Shown here in pieces: positions 22,223 through 37,300 of a stretch of DNA of 64,000 nucleotides (positions are counted from its first letter, which is position 1; the number at the start of each line of letters is the position of its first letter). The stretch is from Polyodon spathula (lineage: Eukaryota > Chordata > Actinopteri > Acipenseriformes > Polyodontidae): assembly GCF_017654505.1 (NCBI RefSeq), contig NC_054540.1:37505554-37569553 (forward strand), given 5' to 3'. The notes under the pieces were generated by a model, which saw nothing but the letters and a program-made list of their open reading frames with translations, was not told where the DNA came from and made no database searches. A program made the position numbers and the translations under genes.

Positions 22223-25200
22223 GTGTGATACTGTCTGCTACTCTGCACACACTCAATCTGCCAGCCACTTTCCAAAGGATCTGGATAAATCAAGAACTCC
22301 AATTTGCAGAAAAGAATGCCAACTCGTGTAATTGTCTCAGACTAAACGCCGGGATCTTATTAGCCACATCACACTCAAATATTATTAGGAAACACTTTAA
22401 ATTATGTGTCTCTAAATACACTGTTATTACACTAATTAATTTGTACAAGCGGCTGTTACTGGGGCATTTACTGTTTATAATAATGCTGACAGCAACCAGA
22501 GTGTGGAAAGCAATTCAAGTACATGGGTGGCTCAACTGGTAAAAGCACAATTGTGTGGTGTGTAGGGTGAGTCATACAGTCAGGGGAGCACAGGTTCACA
22601 TTCTGGCTGTGCAAAGTCGTCGGTCTTTGCTGGGGATTCCGAAGGGAGTGTTGCATTGGCTCGAGCATGCCCATGGGTTCAAGAGGCAAAACTGGCAGGG
22701 ACTGTTTCACCTCATCGCTCTACAGCAAACCCTGCTGGCCAGGCGTGCTCAGTGTGCTCAGAGTGGACAACTGCAGGGCTGGCCTTTGTCCTCCAGAGGC
22801 CGGTAGCTCATTGACATCTGCTCACGAGTTCCTGTGTGTAAAAGAGGAACCTGGCTTGGTAGTGGGAATGGAGGATGCTCACTGAATCTTCAGTTATTCT
22901 GAGCTGTGTGGGGGGAGAAAAATTTGGGGGAAACTATTTGGGCAAAATTAAGAAGAAATAAAAAATAAGTACATGGTGCTAACAAAATAATTCCAGTAAA
23001 TCTTACCACATTTTTATTGCCATCACTTTGTGGGGCTCATATTTTGTTAGTTCTGTGTAGTTTTTATAGAGAACAAATCAAAGGAGGCTATGATGAGGAT
23101 GGATAGCTCACTGATGAGACTACACTGAGAATACTGTGTTCAGTTCTTGTCACCACAGTCCCAAAAGGAAATTGCGGCCTTGGAAATAGTCCAACAAAGA
23201 GCAACCAGACAGACCCCAGAGGTTTAAAGAATGAGCCATGAAGATTGGTTAAGAGAACTGAGCAAAGAGGAATTCAGGATGATTGCAGTCTTAAAATCTT
23301 AAAAAGGGCTGACACAGTTTGTGATTAACACTATGAGAGCATAAAAGCCAATTCTTTAAAGAGGGATGAAATGGGGTTACGCAGTCATGTTGTTGATACC
23401 AAAATCACGGTGAACCTTTAAACCTGACTTGACAAAGTTTGGAGATCAACCAGCTGCTAAACTGGACAAGCACTCATGGGCCGAATAGCCCCCCTTTCTT
23501 TGTCAATTTTCTTATGTTCTTTATTTTTGTGTTTTTTTCAGCACTATCTGACAGCATTTGGGGGGATCATTGCCATTCCCCTGATTTTGTCGAAGGAGTT
23601 GTGTCTGGAGCATGACACCCTCACCCAGAGCCACCTGATCAGCACCATCTTCTTTGTGTCAGGGCTATGCACTCTGCTTCAGGTCACATTCGGGGTGAGG
23701 TAAGTGTACCAGTGTAACAAGTACATTTGTGTGATGCACTAATTGTAAATGTTTATTCTTGTTAGATGGCTAACATGTACCAGGAGCAGGCGCTAAAGGC
23801 CAGCATGAACCTGGACAATACTGCACTACTGTTCACAAATAAATGTATTTCACCACTCATTTAAAAAGCACTCACTTTGGACTTATGACCAAGTCTGTGT
23901 TCTGTGTGTGTATTTACAATAATTATTATTTTGTGACTGAACCCTGTCAGTTTTACTGAGCAGTACACATAGCTTGGCGATAGCATTTGCCATCCTTTTT
24001 GGCGTCTATCATAATCGTTCTGCACCACTTGCTTCTGGAAGGTTCAATCACCCCAAGCTCGAGCATTGCCCCTATCTCTTTGCTAACACCTCCCTGTCGA
24101 CTTTCCAGGATCTGGTAAGGTCTCTCTCGAACTGTGATACCTGGGGAGGGATAATAGCATATTCAACGAGGTTAATTCTACCCGGCAAGTCGGAAAAAAC
24201 ATCACTGAAATCCTCAATTAACTTACGTGGTTCTTTTACCTGATCTGGAAGTAACTGTTCCCCATTGGAATGTCTCTGGTGCTAGGAGGCTCAATACAGG
24301 GTCCTAAATCATCATCTACTTTGCCTGAGGGCTTCAATAAATTGATATGATAAATTTCCAGTTCATTACGGCGATCGGGCTACGTAATTTCATAATTTAC
24401 CTTCCGTATAGCTTCATATAATCATCTCATATGGCCCCTGCCATTTAGCACACAGTTTTGATTCCAACGTGGGAAGGAGCAACAGCACTTTGTCTCCTGG
24501 ATGAAAAGTTAGAATGCGTGCATTTTTGTTGTACTATTGCTGCTGCCGGTGCTGAGACGATTTTAGATTGTCCTCTATAATCGTCAACAGATCGAGGATG
24601 CTGTGAGGCTGTCGGCTATACAAAAGCTCGAAGGGGGAGAACCCTGTCGAGCTCTGCTGCACCTCTTTCACAGCAAAAAGGAGGTAGGGAAGAAGCGTTA
24701 CTCAATGTTTTTGTTCTTGGTTCAGAAATTATCTCAGCATCTACTTTAGAGTCTGATTAGAATGTTCCACCAAACCATCCGTCTGTGGATGATAAACAGA
24801 TGTCCTGATGGGATGTAGTTTTTATATTTTGTACACTTGCTGCAATGTTTGAGACCATGTTAAAATAAAGGCAGGTTGCCGTGGCATATTTATAACATGA
24901 TACAAAATAATTTCACCAAACAGTTCTGTCACAAACACCAGGGCAGTACTTTTTCCGGTTTCAAATGGTATTTTCTGTTGACTGGACAGTAGAATATGCT
25001 ACAGGACTGAGATATTACACTAATCTTAACTAATGTATCCTTCTGCTTGTTTAGAATCACTCTCATTTTTTGTCAGTCATCACATCACATTTTAAAACTC
25101 ATCCCTGTGGTTTAAAAAGGGCTCAAGCATGGATTTTCTCTTCAACTGGTCACGTCAACCTGCCCCCTGCAACACTCTACCGCAACTGGGTGTCAGAAAA

Positions 25201-28200
25201 TCTTAAGTAATTGCTTAACTAGGACAAATGTTGTATTCTTAAATGCAACTGAGGCAAGATTATAAGGGCTGTAGTTGGTGACACAGTTGTGCACCAGCTG
25301 AAGCTAGTGAGAAAACATGTTTGAGAGACCTTTTTAAGACCATAGGTTTACTTTCTAAAAAGCCATCAAGATGAGGAAGAATAAATTTGATAACTGAAAT
25401 ATTTCAGACCCATACCAAGTAGCTCTTTAAATGTGAGATTCATAACTTTGGAGTTCTACTGTACTCGTACTATACTACGTGTTTGCACCAACACACCAAT
25501 GTAATAAATGATAAAACTGCAGGAAAAAAACCCTACTGTGCTCACAATGCTGAGTGGAAGGTACTGTTTTTCACAAGCCCTGTTAGGAAATTATTGTCTG
25601 TAGCCCATGTGTATGTTATCAGCTTAAGCATCCTTTTTTGAGGGTTTGTGTATACACAGTAACAGTACTGTATATAGGTTGTTATTGTGGCTTTGACCAG
25701 GAGTATAATATTATAATGAGATTAGACTGGTGTTTACATCGTCACAAATGACAACTCTGTCTTCACCAGTGACCTGGGTTTAAAACCCCGAGTCCTGAGA
25801 CTGAGAGCTGAGAGAACAGTTACACTTGTAATCTGGTCACACTCTTCGTCTGCTAAAGAGGAGGTTTAAGAAAGCCACTGTGATACAGAAACTGTTGTTG
25901 CTCACAAAATAACCCCATAAACCTTACATATTGAGCACTTCTATTACCTATCTGACACATGCATAATCCTGTAGGGGAGGGGTTGGGAACCCTGTAAGAT
26001 GCGCCTGTTGATCAAGGAGCCATGAGCACACACCTATTGGTCATTTTGGATTATGCTATGCGTTATCCAGTAGCCATTCTCCTCCAATCTGTGTCTGCTA
26101 AATCTATTATTAACAAGCTAGTTAAGGTTTTCTCCTGGGTTGGGATCCCCATGGAGATACTAACCAACCAAGGCACCAACTTTATGTCCAGGCTAGTCCG
26201 CGGAACATGCAAACCCTTTGTGGTCCATTTATTCAGTGCCTGTCAGGCGCGTCAGGTCCAATTTATTTTCACACAAGCAGTTTATTTTACATGCACTGTT
26301 TAAAAGTAATTTTATTCACAGTAAAACAGGTTTAAACGGCACTGCATCTCTAGCCCTGCCCCACTCCCTGTTCACTGTATTTATCACATATCTCTTCATA
26401 GTATTGCATACTGATAAATCATCTCCTTTTATCACCAAACCCCTCAATAATGTTATCCAAGTCATTATTTTATTGCTATAAAATCTCAAAAAGCCTGGCA
26501 AATATCCGAATTACTGTTTGAGCGCTGGATGGGGAAGCAGCTATCATGTTTATTTATGCCCGTTTTATGTCTGAGGTGAAGGGACTATGCGTATTGCTCA
26601 CATCCGCCTGACTATGGATTTGTGCTTGAGATCTTTTTGATGATGTCAGACCCTGACATTGGACCGGAAAAGAAAAATGGTAATGTCAGACCTTTTCCGA
26701 CATAGGACCTCAAAGGGTTAAGACCATTAGGACCTCGGTTTACCATCCTTAGACCGATAGTCTAATAAAAAGCGTTTCAACAAGACCCTCAAAAACATGT
26801 TGTGCTGATTTATAAATAGTGACGTGCGCTACTGGGACTAGTTGATCCCCCCCCCCCCCTTATTTTTGCTATCAGAGAGGTACCTCAAGCTTCTATGGAA
26901 TTTTCACCATTCAAGCTGCTGTATGGACGGAGACCCAGGGGTGTGATCTGATAAAAGAAATGTGGGAGGAACAGCAACACCATTTGATCAATATTGTCCA
27001 GTATGTGTTGGACCTGCGCAAACATCTTGAGTCTGTGGGAAAGTGGGCACATGACAATTTGCAGCAGGCTAAATGCAGACAGGAGACCCAATATAACAGG
27101 GGAGCCTGGTTATGCATGTTTCAGCTGTGGGATAAAGTGCTTCTATTGTTGCCCAGTTCTAAGTCTAAACTTCTGGCGAAGTGGCAAGGACCTTATGAGG
27201 TTACACCCCAGATTGGGATGGTGGATTATGAGATCTGCAAGCCAGAACAGCAGAGAGAGAAGCACATTTATCATGTAAACCTCTTGAAGCCCTGGTTGCA
27301 ACATGAGGCATTGTCAGGCTGGGCGATCACCTTCACTGTTCCTATATCTTTTTAAATTCCTCTCCCTCTGAACTCCCACCCAGAGCAGGGAGAGCTGCAG
27401 GCTTAAATACCGTGGCTGAGGGGTTTAACTAGTTCGTAATTATTCTATTACTCCTCGGCCACAATCAGCACGAGTTTATTAATTGTGTGACTGCAGACTA
27501 GTTTAACAACACACTAGCCGACAGCCACACATTACCACAAGGTATAATTCATTGCTGGCAGAGGACAAGTTACTCCCCTCACCACTGCAAGAACACCCTT
27601 CAAAAATAAAAACAGAATAACAAAACAAAACGCATGGCTATGCTGTCATATATACCAATACATAAATACAATAAATAAATCATAAATCATCAAAAACAAA
27701 TACAAAATAACACAGGGCAGAGGGGGAGACCCCGTTCTAAAAATAAACAACTAAATGTACAGGGCTGCTCGCTCTGTTACAGTTCTTTACAACAAATATA
27801 ACATGTCTCATGAAATGCATGTTGCCAAGGATCCATGATTGTTAATTTAGATGCTGCAATATACCTTTTCAGACAGTCATGAACAGACCCCCTTTCAGCA
27901 TGTTGGAGGACAAACATACAAACGTAAGGTTGCTTTTTTGTTAGTGCCAAAGGCGATAGTGAGATGGTTGATAATGTATTACAATGTCCATCTTAAAATG
28001 ATCATCCTTAACTGTTACACACTCAACAGTGCTACATTTAGAAAAACAAAGATACCTCATACATTCCATGACAAATGTTTCAACTAGAAGTCTAACTTGC
28101 AAGACAAAGTAAGTTGTTTAATTAAGTTTGTTTAATATTTCTTTATCTTAAAGCATAGATGTTAGCTACAAGAGATAGACCCATTTAAACGTATGGCATT

Positions 28201-28360
28201 ACAGGCATTAATCTAAAGATTAATGAGCAAAATATCTCCAAACCATTGCTGAAGATAACTAAAACTGAAAAGAATGCCATTGATTGTACATTATTTATTT
28301 ATTTATTGATCCTTTTTTGCAACTTTTTCTTTCATAGCAGCTGAAAAAACGCAGCCTCCT

Positions 28361-28398
<38 letters not shown>

Positions 28399-31300
28399 CT
28401 TTATTTTTTTTTTTTTTTTTTTTTTTTATTTTTTTTATAATTTGTTATCAAACAATCTTTTCACAATCACCTACATATAGCAAACAGATAAGGGTCTATC
28501 TAACAGATAGGAATTTGCTCTGCAACACGAAACTACATGGGGTATATTTGCAGAACTTGTTTATTGTCACATTCTGGTTTGTTCCATGTGTATAGAATCC
28601 TATGAGAGCCCACTTGTACAATTTCTTTTTTTTAAATGTGCGCACCGTCTTTAAAAAACTTCACTATGCTGTTTAGTTTTATGGGATGTGATAAATATTA
28701 AAATATGGCAACCTTAAAGAGCAAAGTTGCACAGGTGGACCTATTGTACATAAGATTCAATACATGTGGAAAACATTTAAATGTGGCAACAGACAAGTTC
28801 TACAAATATATTCCCTATTGTAGTTCCATTAAAGTTAAAAAGACATGCCAGCCCACAATTCCCATTTTATAGACCCTTTTTTGAAAGTGATATCACATGG
28901 ATAATGACTATGAGTTTTGATTGATTAATGCTAAATTAATTCATTAATTAATAACCTCTAAAACTTCATGTGGAATGACACTTGAGTTGACCCCTGGTGT
29001 AGAATAACCAGCTCAAAATCCTGACTAGGCAGGTGGGCGGTTGTATTGGTGCTATAACAACACACTTGCTCCTGTAGATTTTCTTAAAAAAAAAAAAAAA
29101 ATACACACTTCTTCATTTCTTTATTTTAAAAACTCATATAGTTTATTTCCTTAAAAACACTCCTGTTAAAGCTACTTATAGTGTAACAAGAGTGGGGGCT
29201 GGACACTATTTTCAGAATAAAAATCAAACATGATTTAAAAAAAAAAAAAAACAACAATTGCAAAACATGGAATTTTACCCTTGTTGCATTATCATGCGAG
29301 AGAGGATTATTGATTTAAAAAGATACCTGCTTTTCAACACTATTCTGCAAATGGGTACTGTATTGTTGGGTATGAAATATAATATATAACAGAACACCTG
29401 AATAGGGATGCATTCTTTACAAAATCTGAAAAGGAGCTGACAAGTTAACTCTAACCAATACTTTGAGCAACACAGAAACCAGGACAGTAGGACAACAATG
29501 GCAATAAAGTACAAATAGACTTAGGACAGAGGGTAGGAGACACTTCTTCACACAGAGTGGTGAGGGTATGGATTGATTTACAGTAACTAGTCATGTTGTT
29601 GATGCTAAATCAATGGGATCCTCCTCTCATTGTAAATGTTCTTATGCTCTTATGTAATACCAAAGGATAATGAAAGACTGTGCCCATGGGACCAGATAAT
29701 AGTTGTTTTCCATTGGCCGATGGTCAAAAGTGACTCAGAGAATCATATTATTATCTGGGAATTGAAATTGAAAATAACATTTTAAAGTCTGGTAATGTCA
29801 CATCACAGCAAACATGGCAGCCAAGGTAAAGAGGTCATGTTCAAGGCCACTGTCACATTTTCCTGATGTACCTTATTTATGTTACAAACAACAAATCTGA
29901 ATCTACAATGGTTTTTGAGATTCGGTCAGAGGTACAAACGTGGCAGAAAATCTGTCATTTTTATTGGATCTCCATAAATAAGCTTGAGCTAGACTAGAGA
30001 ATTGTACAATACAGCTCTTTAAGTGTTCAGCGGTGATGTGGCTTTTATGAATGGACTGTTTGATCACACGGTGCTCTGATGAATCAATGTGACTAAGGCA
30101 TGTAACCTTTTAAAAGACATTGGAAAGCTTTATGCAGGACTGATTGTGACTATCCCCTGCAGCAGGGCGAGGGATTTACATGCCTAGTGACTGGGGATGC
30201 ACATGTTTACTGATATCTTGGGCCTCACTTAACGAAGTAATATGGACATATTCATGGCAAGCCAAATGATCATTTAGAAATATCTCAAAATTGCATATTG
30301 TCAACTTTATAAGGGTACTGATATACTGTATAGTGTATATGTTGTCATTCAAAATCATCAAACAAAATATGGGTGCTGAAGAACACAAACTTTCTTAGAC
30401 TCATGTTTGTGTTCTTTCTTGTGTGTGTGTGTTTGTGTGGTTTGGTACGGCTTTGCTGAAGAATTAAGTGAGATTCCGCCAGTTAAACAGGATCTTGACT
30501 GCTGAAATGCAAGCACAATTCCTGCTCCGGTTTACATGTGTTTTTACAGCTATTTTCATTGTGAGTCACACTGCCAAATGGACATCTATGGCAAAGTGGC
30601 TGCTGATTGTGGACAGGTGCAGAGGTGATGCAGTGCAAGAACAAACAAAGGCAGGAGACTAATCGGATTGGAAAAGGGGGTCTTTTATTTATACTCCCAA
30701 TCTGGTGACCAAACAATAAATCTCTGGCAATACACAGCAATGTGTAAAGCATGGAGGGAAAAGACAAGGGATTGCAGCCCAAATAATAAATACATACTCT
30801 CCGCCCCACAATAATACTGGACATGATCACCAGTCCGGATGCGTGCAGTCGTGCTTGTGGTGAGTGATAATAATTTATTTCAGTGACTGTAGTGAAGTGC
30901 TGTTCCGACTTTGTGCTGGCCCAAGGCGACAGCTCTGGAAATGTGTTAGCCATCTGGTGATTCACAAACAAAGACAACTACTAACAAGCACAAACAAACA
31001 AAACACTCCCAAATATTCTATCAAAAGTGGTTACTGCGTCTCTCATGGTCCTTGAAGTTCAAGTGTAAAACCAATCGAAGGAGTAGATTGCGATTCTCTG
31101 GCCCCTTTTATGCCATCATGGTAAATGAGTGCAGCTGTCTACAATCTGCAGCTGCCATGTCATTTCCCTTCCGGGTCAATATGTTCTTGCAACGGAGTCT
31201 TGCCTTCTTCCAGACTAACCGACTTCCCGAGCCTGTGAAAGAACTGTTAGGCCAGCCTGTCCAAAGGACTCTACTTTCGCTGCTTAGTGCTCTCATAGGT

Positions 31301-34300
31301 CGGAAGGGAGATTTACAACCAAGATTCATTATATTTCTGTCACAACTTCCTTTTGCTGTTTCACAATGCATTCGCGTCACAGTCATAACTGTAGAGTCAA
31401 TTTTCACCTGCATATAAACCCAGCCAATGAAAGTAAATATTTATGTTGATGACATTTTTTTACATTAAAGGTTATGGTTTTATGAATGAACTGCTTAATC
31501 AAAAGCAGGCTCAGGTTGTGGTCTCTGTGCTGCAGTAGTGTTTAAAGTAATGTATAGGGTTAACTTTGTCAGTTACTTTGTTCTTGTCACAAAGACGGCC
31601 GAGTGGGTGACGTCAGAACAAGGAAGGAATGAACACAAAGACAAGACAGATGAATTGAAATGATGGGGACGCTTGCTTGCGCCGGTTTATTGTAAATAAA
31701 ACAGATTAAACAAACAGAAACAGGACACGGCACGGCACTCTACGCCAAAATAAATACATACACAAAACGGACTATACAAACAAACACGGTGCACGGACAG
31801 ACACACTAACAAACACGGTGAGCAGATAAATAAACAAGTATTGTGCTGGTCCCACCATCACGCAATAGCAATTGATATTTAATTCTAATTCTCCTCCTCT
31901 CTCTCCCATTCTCCACTCACCGAACACCCAACCCCGAGTGGGTGAAAACATGCTACTTTTATGCAGCTGTACCAAGACTCGATTGCTAATCAATCATTCA
32001 GTTGGAGTCTTGGTACAACTGCACGTGAATTAATAAAGTGCAATTCCCCGTGCTCACATATTATTACTTTTTACTTGCACGTGAAGTGCTGTGCAATCCT
32101 CGTGCCTAAATACAAATATACATTTTAAACACTCGTGTTACACAGACCCGTTTATATCCCGTGTACCAATGTCTATACACCAACATTTAACACACCACAC
32201 GCAACACAACAGATAATATACACAGGGGCGGGCACTTTGTCACAGTTCTACACAGATTTTGTTGCCAGTCTTTCTTCATCACTCATTTCTTTTAGCCCGA
32301 GCATTAGTCTGCTTTTCGCTGTACTCTCTTGAAGGTCACAATGTCATTTTTGTATGGGGGGGGGGTGGGGGGGCAGACTTGAAACAGTCGTTGTTGGGGG
32401 ATTTTTCAAAACTTTTGTCTATGTTGTATATTGAATTCAATTTAAAACACTATCAAAACTTATACAATACACATTACAAACACTGTAGGGTGTTTTATTC
32501 CAAAAAACTGTTCCTGATAATAAATTAATTCTCATTCATCTCAAGGTCAATGGTGGTCCAGACTGTTGCAGCTAATCCACTCCAAATGCACTCTGCTCCC
32601 CAGGTTACCTATTCTCCAAGGGGGAACCTTCACCTTCTTGGCCCCATCCCTCGCCTTGCTGTCAATGCCTCAATGGAAGTGCCCAGCCTGGACTCAAAAT
32701 GCCAACCTTGTCAACACCAGCTCACCAGAGTACATTGAAGTGTGGCAGTCCAGGATTCGAGAGGTGAGTTCTGTGTTCCAGACATTTTCGGGAATATAAA
32801 TTGCACCCTTTGTATAGCGAGCATGACTAAGCAGCCTTGGGGGTTACAGCCCTTGCCTAATGCACACCTCTTGTTAAGTTTCCTAGTATAAAGTTGTTGT
32901 GGGTTGAAATAGAGAGGTTTTAATTACCACTGGGACTTGAGTACTCAAAGAAGCACTGCTTATAAAGCATTCCAGTGCAAAAATAATCATATCGACTGTA
33001 TCAAAATGATATCATGCAATGAAAACCATGTATAAATGAAGTGAAATGAATAACACAAATCCTACTGTACAGAGCAGTGTTTCTATTCTATCTTTAATAG
33101 GTCATTTAATGGCATACCCGCTTTATTTATTTCACTGAAATATGGTATGACTTATACTACTGCTTTCCAGCTAATTCTAAAATTAAATATATTTGAATAT
33201 TAGTTCACATTTTGAGAGAATATTCGAAAATGAAGAAAGGTGTTCCACCTGGCACTAGTTATAATGACCTGTAGCTGAAGAAGTGGGTTGTTCAAAGAAC
33301 AATAATATACCTTTATACATGGGGATGGCTACCTCATGGCTACCTACATTTAATGCCCTCGACTGACCTCAAATGAAAAGGCGCTTCTGTTAAGACAGAA
33401 AGGACTAAACACTAAAACTGTTTGTAATTGTGCCATTTGGCACAGTCTGAAGTGCAGTGGCTGTAAATGGGTTTGTGAAAATGATTTAAAGGGTACTGTG
33501 ACGGAAACATGAGTTCTGGTGATAAATCTTCCTCCCGACCTGTGAGGGTGCTAAAGAACAGGAGGAGAAGTATCTCGAAGGGCTGGCCTGACAGTTCGTT
33601 TCCGGGTCAGGGAAGTGGGTCAGCCTGGAAAGAAGCGAGACTCTGTTGTAAGATCGTATTGATTTGAAAGGTAAACGAGAGGCAGCTGCAAGTAATAAGG
33701 CAGCTACAACCGTTTACCTAGATATCATGCGGGATTACATATAGGGGCCAGGGTAACGCTGATCTTTTCCTTCGTTTGGGTAACGTGAGAAGGACTGAGA
33801 GAGGAGCTCTCAGAGTGTATTACGTGTTGTGTGTTGTCTTTGTTTATAATTGTCTGTCTTTCTCGCACCACTAGACAGTTAACGCACACCTCCAGAGCTG
33901 TCGCCATGTAAAGCACTATCCGGAGCACCACTGCACAGAGCAACTGCACGTTTGAATATCACCCAGGACTGGTGACCGTGCCTTTGTTTGTGTGTGAGAC
34001 TGTACTGTGTTTTTCACCATCCCCGCGCTTTACACATTGTTGTGTACCGCCGGGGATTTATTATTTGACGGTCGCCAGACCTGGAAACAGCACAAATAAA
34101 CACTTGTTCACTGAATCACTGTTGTCTGTTCATCACTCCTGCATCGCATCACCACTACACCTGTTCCCCTTACCAACCACTTTGCCACAAGTACATAAGG
34201 ACCTTTTTATTTTATTGTGTTACATATTCCCACGTGTTGCTAAAACTGTTTACATAAGATGTGTATACTATTTTATTTATTCATTTTTTAAAAATATATT

Positions 34301-37300
34301 TTGACCACTTTTTAAAATTTAAAATTGCATTCCCTGCCTCAAGATGGCTTCCCATGTACCCGCATGGACCTCTCAGAAGTACATTTCCCATCAGCCTCCT
34401 GCTCACATATGTAACTGAGATGGATTTACCAGTGAGCAGGATGATGAGAAGACAACCTGAGGCAGGGAATGCAATTTACAAAAGTGGTCAAAATGTAAAA
34501 AAAAACCAAAATGTAAACAATACACACACACACCTTACGTAAACAGTTGTAGCAAGACGTGGAACATATACACAATAAACTAAAAAGGTCCTTTATGCAC
34601 CCTTTAAACTGAAAATAATAAAAAAAAAAACTTTGCCTTGTCTGAGTTCAGACAATGACCTTTGTGATGTAGAATCAGGTCAGTAAAACGTTTTATTTTC
34701 TTTCATCAGGAAGTGACTTTTTTTTAGTTTTTTTTTATAACCAATGAAAGGATTTGGCAACAATTTAGAACCATTGTGAGTTACTCTGCAAAAGGGCAAT
34801 CCTGTATATCCACATTGTCATAATAGTAATGAATATACTGATGTACTTTATAATGCTTGTGATCCTTGATTACAGAAAAGGGATGGGACACATCCAAGCA
34901 GTGCACAAGACAAATGACTATTATGAAATTTACTTTGTTTTTCTAAATTAGATTGATGTTCATGAAACTGTTCTATATTGTTGTTTGTTTATTTTCCTTT
35001 CAACAATATAATTTTTAATACATACATCTCATGCAGTTTAAAGATGGTGAGCATATTAGCAATGAGCAAAAGTAAGCCTACGTAGGATTTGATACACATG
35101 GAAAAATAAGAATGTGGCAAAATACCCTATGGTAATTCCATTAAAGGTGAAACAACTTCTGTATAAATACTTCTATTTGTGGATGCCACTTTCTTAGACA
35201 CATGTCTTTTAGAAATTGATCAGGTTTAGTTCAATTTGAAGGCCTGCAATAGATATCACCCAACTTCACACTACAGCTCAAAAGAAATGCCATTGAATTC
35301 CAAAGGCATTCAGTGAGGGACAAGCACTAACAAGGTCTTTGCACATGGGTGCTCCAGACCCAACAGGCATCTTGGGACTATATGGGTGTGTACAGCTTGA
35401 CAACCAGCATTGTGGAGGAACTCATTATATGTAATGCGCTACTGTAATCTGATTACCTTTCTCATTAACTTATAACTCTAATGCTTCCTTTTTCAGACAG
35501 GTAATGAAATGTGGAAACTGATTACATTTTATTACAAGTTACTTTTCATTACATTTAAAAAAAAGGACTATGGCGAACGTATAACGTGGAAGTCAAGAAG
35601 TGCAAGTCAAGCCTTATACGACAAATGATCAAGCTTGTCAGATCATTTTGCAAGAAACAAGTGGGTTCGATAGCTGGATCGACAAAAGAATCTCAAGCTG
35701 CAGCCTGACCAAACCATAAAAAAACCAATTCTGTAAAATATGCCTGACAAGTAACTATTTGTAACTAACTTTTTCAACATAAGTTACTGTAACTAGTTAC
35801 AACTCAAGTGTCTTGCAAGTATAATAGATTACTTTTTAAAAGTAACTTCCCCAACACTGTTGACAGCACAGTAACTTGGGTATCTTGTCCATTCTTCTGC
35901 TCCCTGCTCTGCAGCTCCAGGGATCCGTCATGGTCGCATCCTGTTTCCAGATCTTTGTGGGATTCTCTGGTCTCATCGGTCTCTTTATGAGGTTTATTGG
36001 ACCCCTCACGATTGCGCCGACCATCTCTCTCATTGGATTGTCCCTGTTTGACTCGTCAGGGAACGATGCAGGCAAACACTGGGGGATCTCCGCCTTGTGA
36101 GTTAATATTGAATCTAGGGTGCCAAGGGCAACAGCACAGGTTTAAAAGGGATTCAAGATCACTCATTGGCCACTTTATTAGTGCTAGTGCTCTGACCATG
36201 GGGTAAAGGTTAAGAAATGAACAACAAGTGGGTAAACTACACTGACCTATTAATGCATAGAAAATGAAAAATACCTCAAGGATTTTTAGTACAGTATTAG
36301 TCAGGCAAGTGGCTTGTAATGACCTACTTTTTTTTTTTTTTTTTTTTTAATTACCACAGTTTTTTAAATGAATACTAATATTCATTACTTTTTAGTGTCT
36401 GCAACTTCTTGAAATTCTTGATGCAAGTATCCTATTTTCTGGTAATATTCTCATTTGTAGTTTAGCCTCACTCGGTGCTGCATTGTTTTAACTACTGCAT
36501 AGCACTCCACAACACTGGTGGAGTAAGTCAAATGCTCTGTAAATACACACTGTTGCATTATAAAAACAGAGGTTTCCCTCAGAGAAAGTGTTCTCTCATA
36601 GATAAAAATGTTTAGATGTACAAGATGACATTAATCTCTTAAAGTGAAAATAAATTCTATATCATTGTATTTCTTTTTCTTTACAGGACTGTCAGTATCA
36701 TTGTGTTGTTCTCACAGTACCTCCATCATATCCCTGTACCGATGCCTGCTTACAGCAAGACCAAGAAGTTTCATTCTTCCAAGATTTATGTCTTTCAGAT
36801 TCTACCGGTACATACTTTACAAAAACAGGAAAACATACAAATACATAATTTAAGTAAGCCTTATCATATATGTACTATGTACCATCACTTCAGTGGCGGC
36901 TGGTCACACACAGAGGAGGTGCATTGTAAGGTAGATGGGCTTTGATATATACAGATTGTGTGTGTGTGTGTGTATATACTCCTAATTAAGAAACTAACAG
37001 TTAATAGACTCATTTTCCTAAGATTTTTTCTTCATTTCTTTTTAAAATTACTAATGGAACAAAAATACAATCAAATCAGTGAAAAACCGACGATACAAAC
37101 CATCAAAAATATTATTTTCTTAAAATGTAGTAGTTGCCAATTGTTTATCATTTTCTGCCAATTTAGAATAGCCAATTATTTTCAGCTAGCCTATACCACC
37201 CCCACGCTGACTCAGGAGCGGCGAAGATGAACACATCATGTCCTTTGAGGCATGTGCAGTAGGCCGACCGCTTCTTTTCACACTGCAGACCCACCATGCA

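Noticed and set aside
30468..31417. Open frames of 101-164 codons on both strands
   Set aside because: The region is a solo LTR of a family with two other copies in this window. The frames are not shared between copies.
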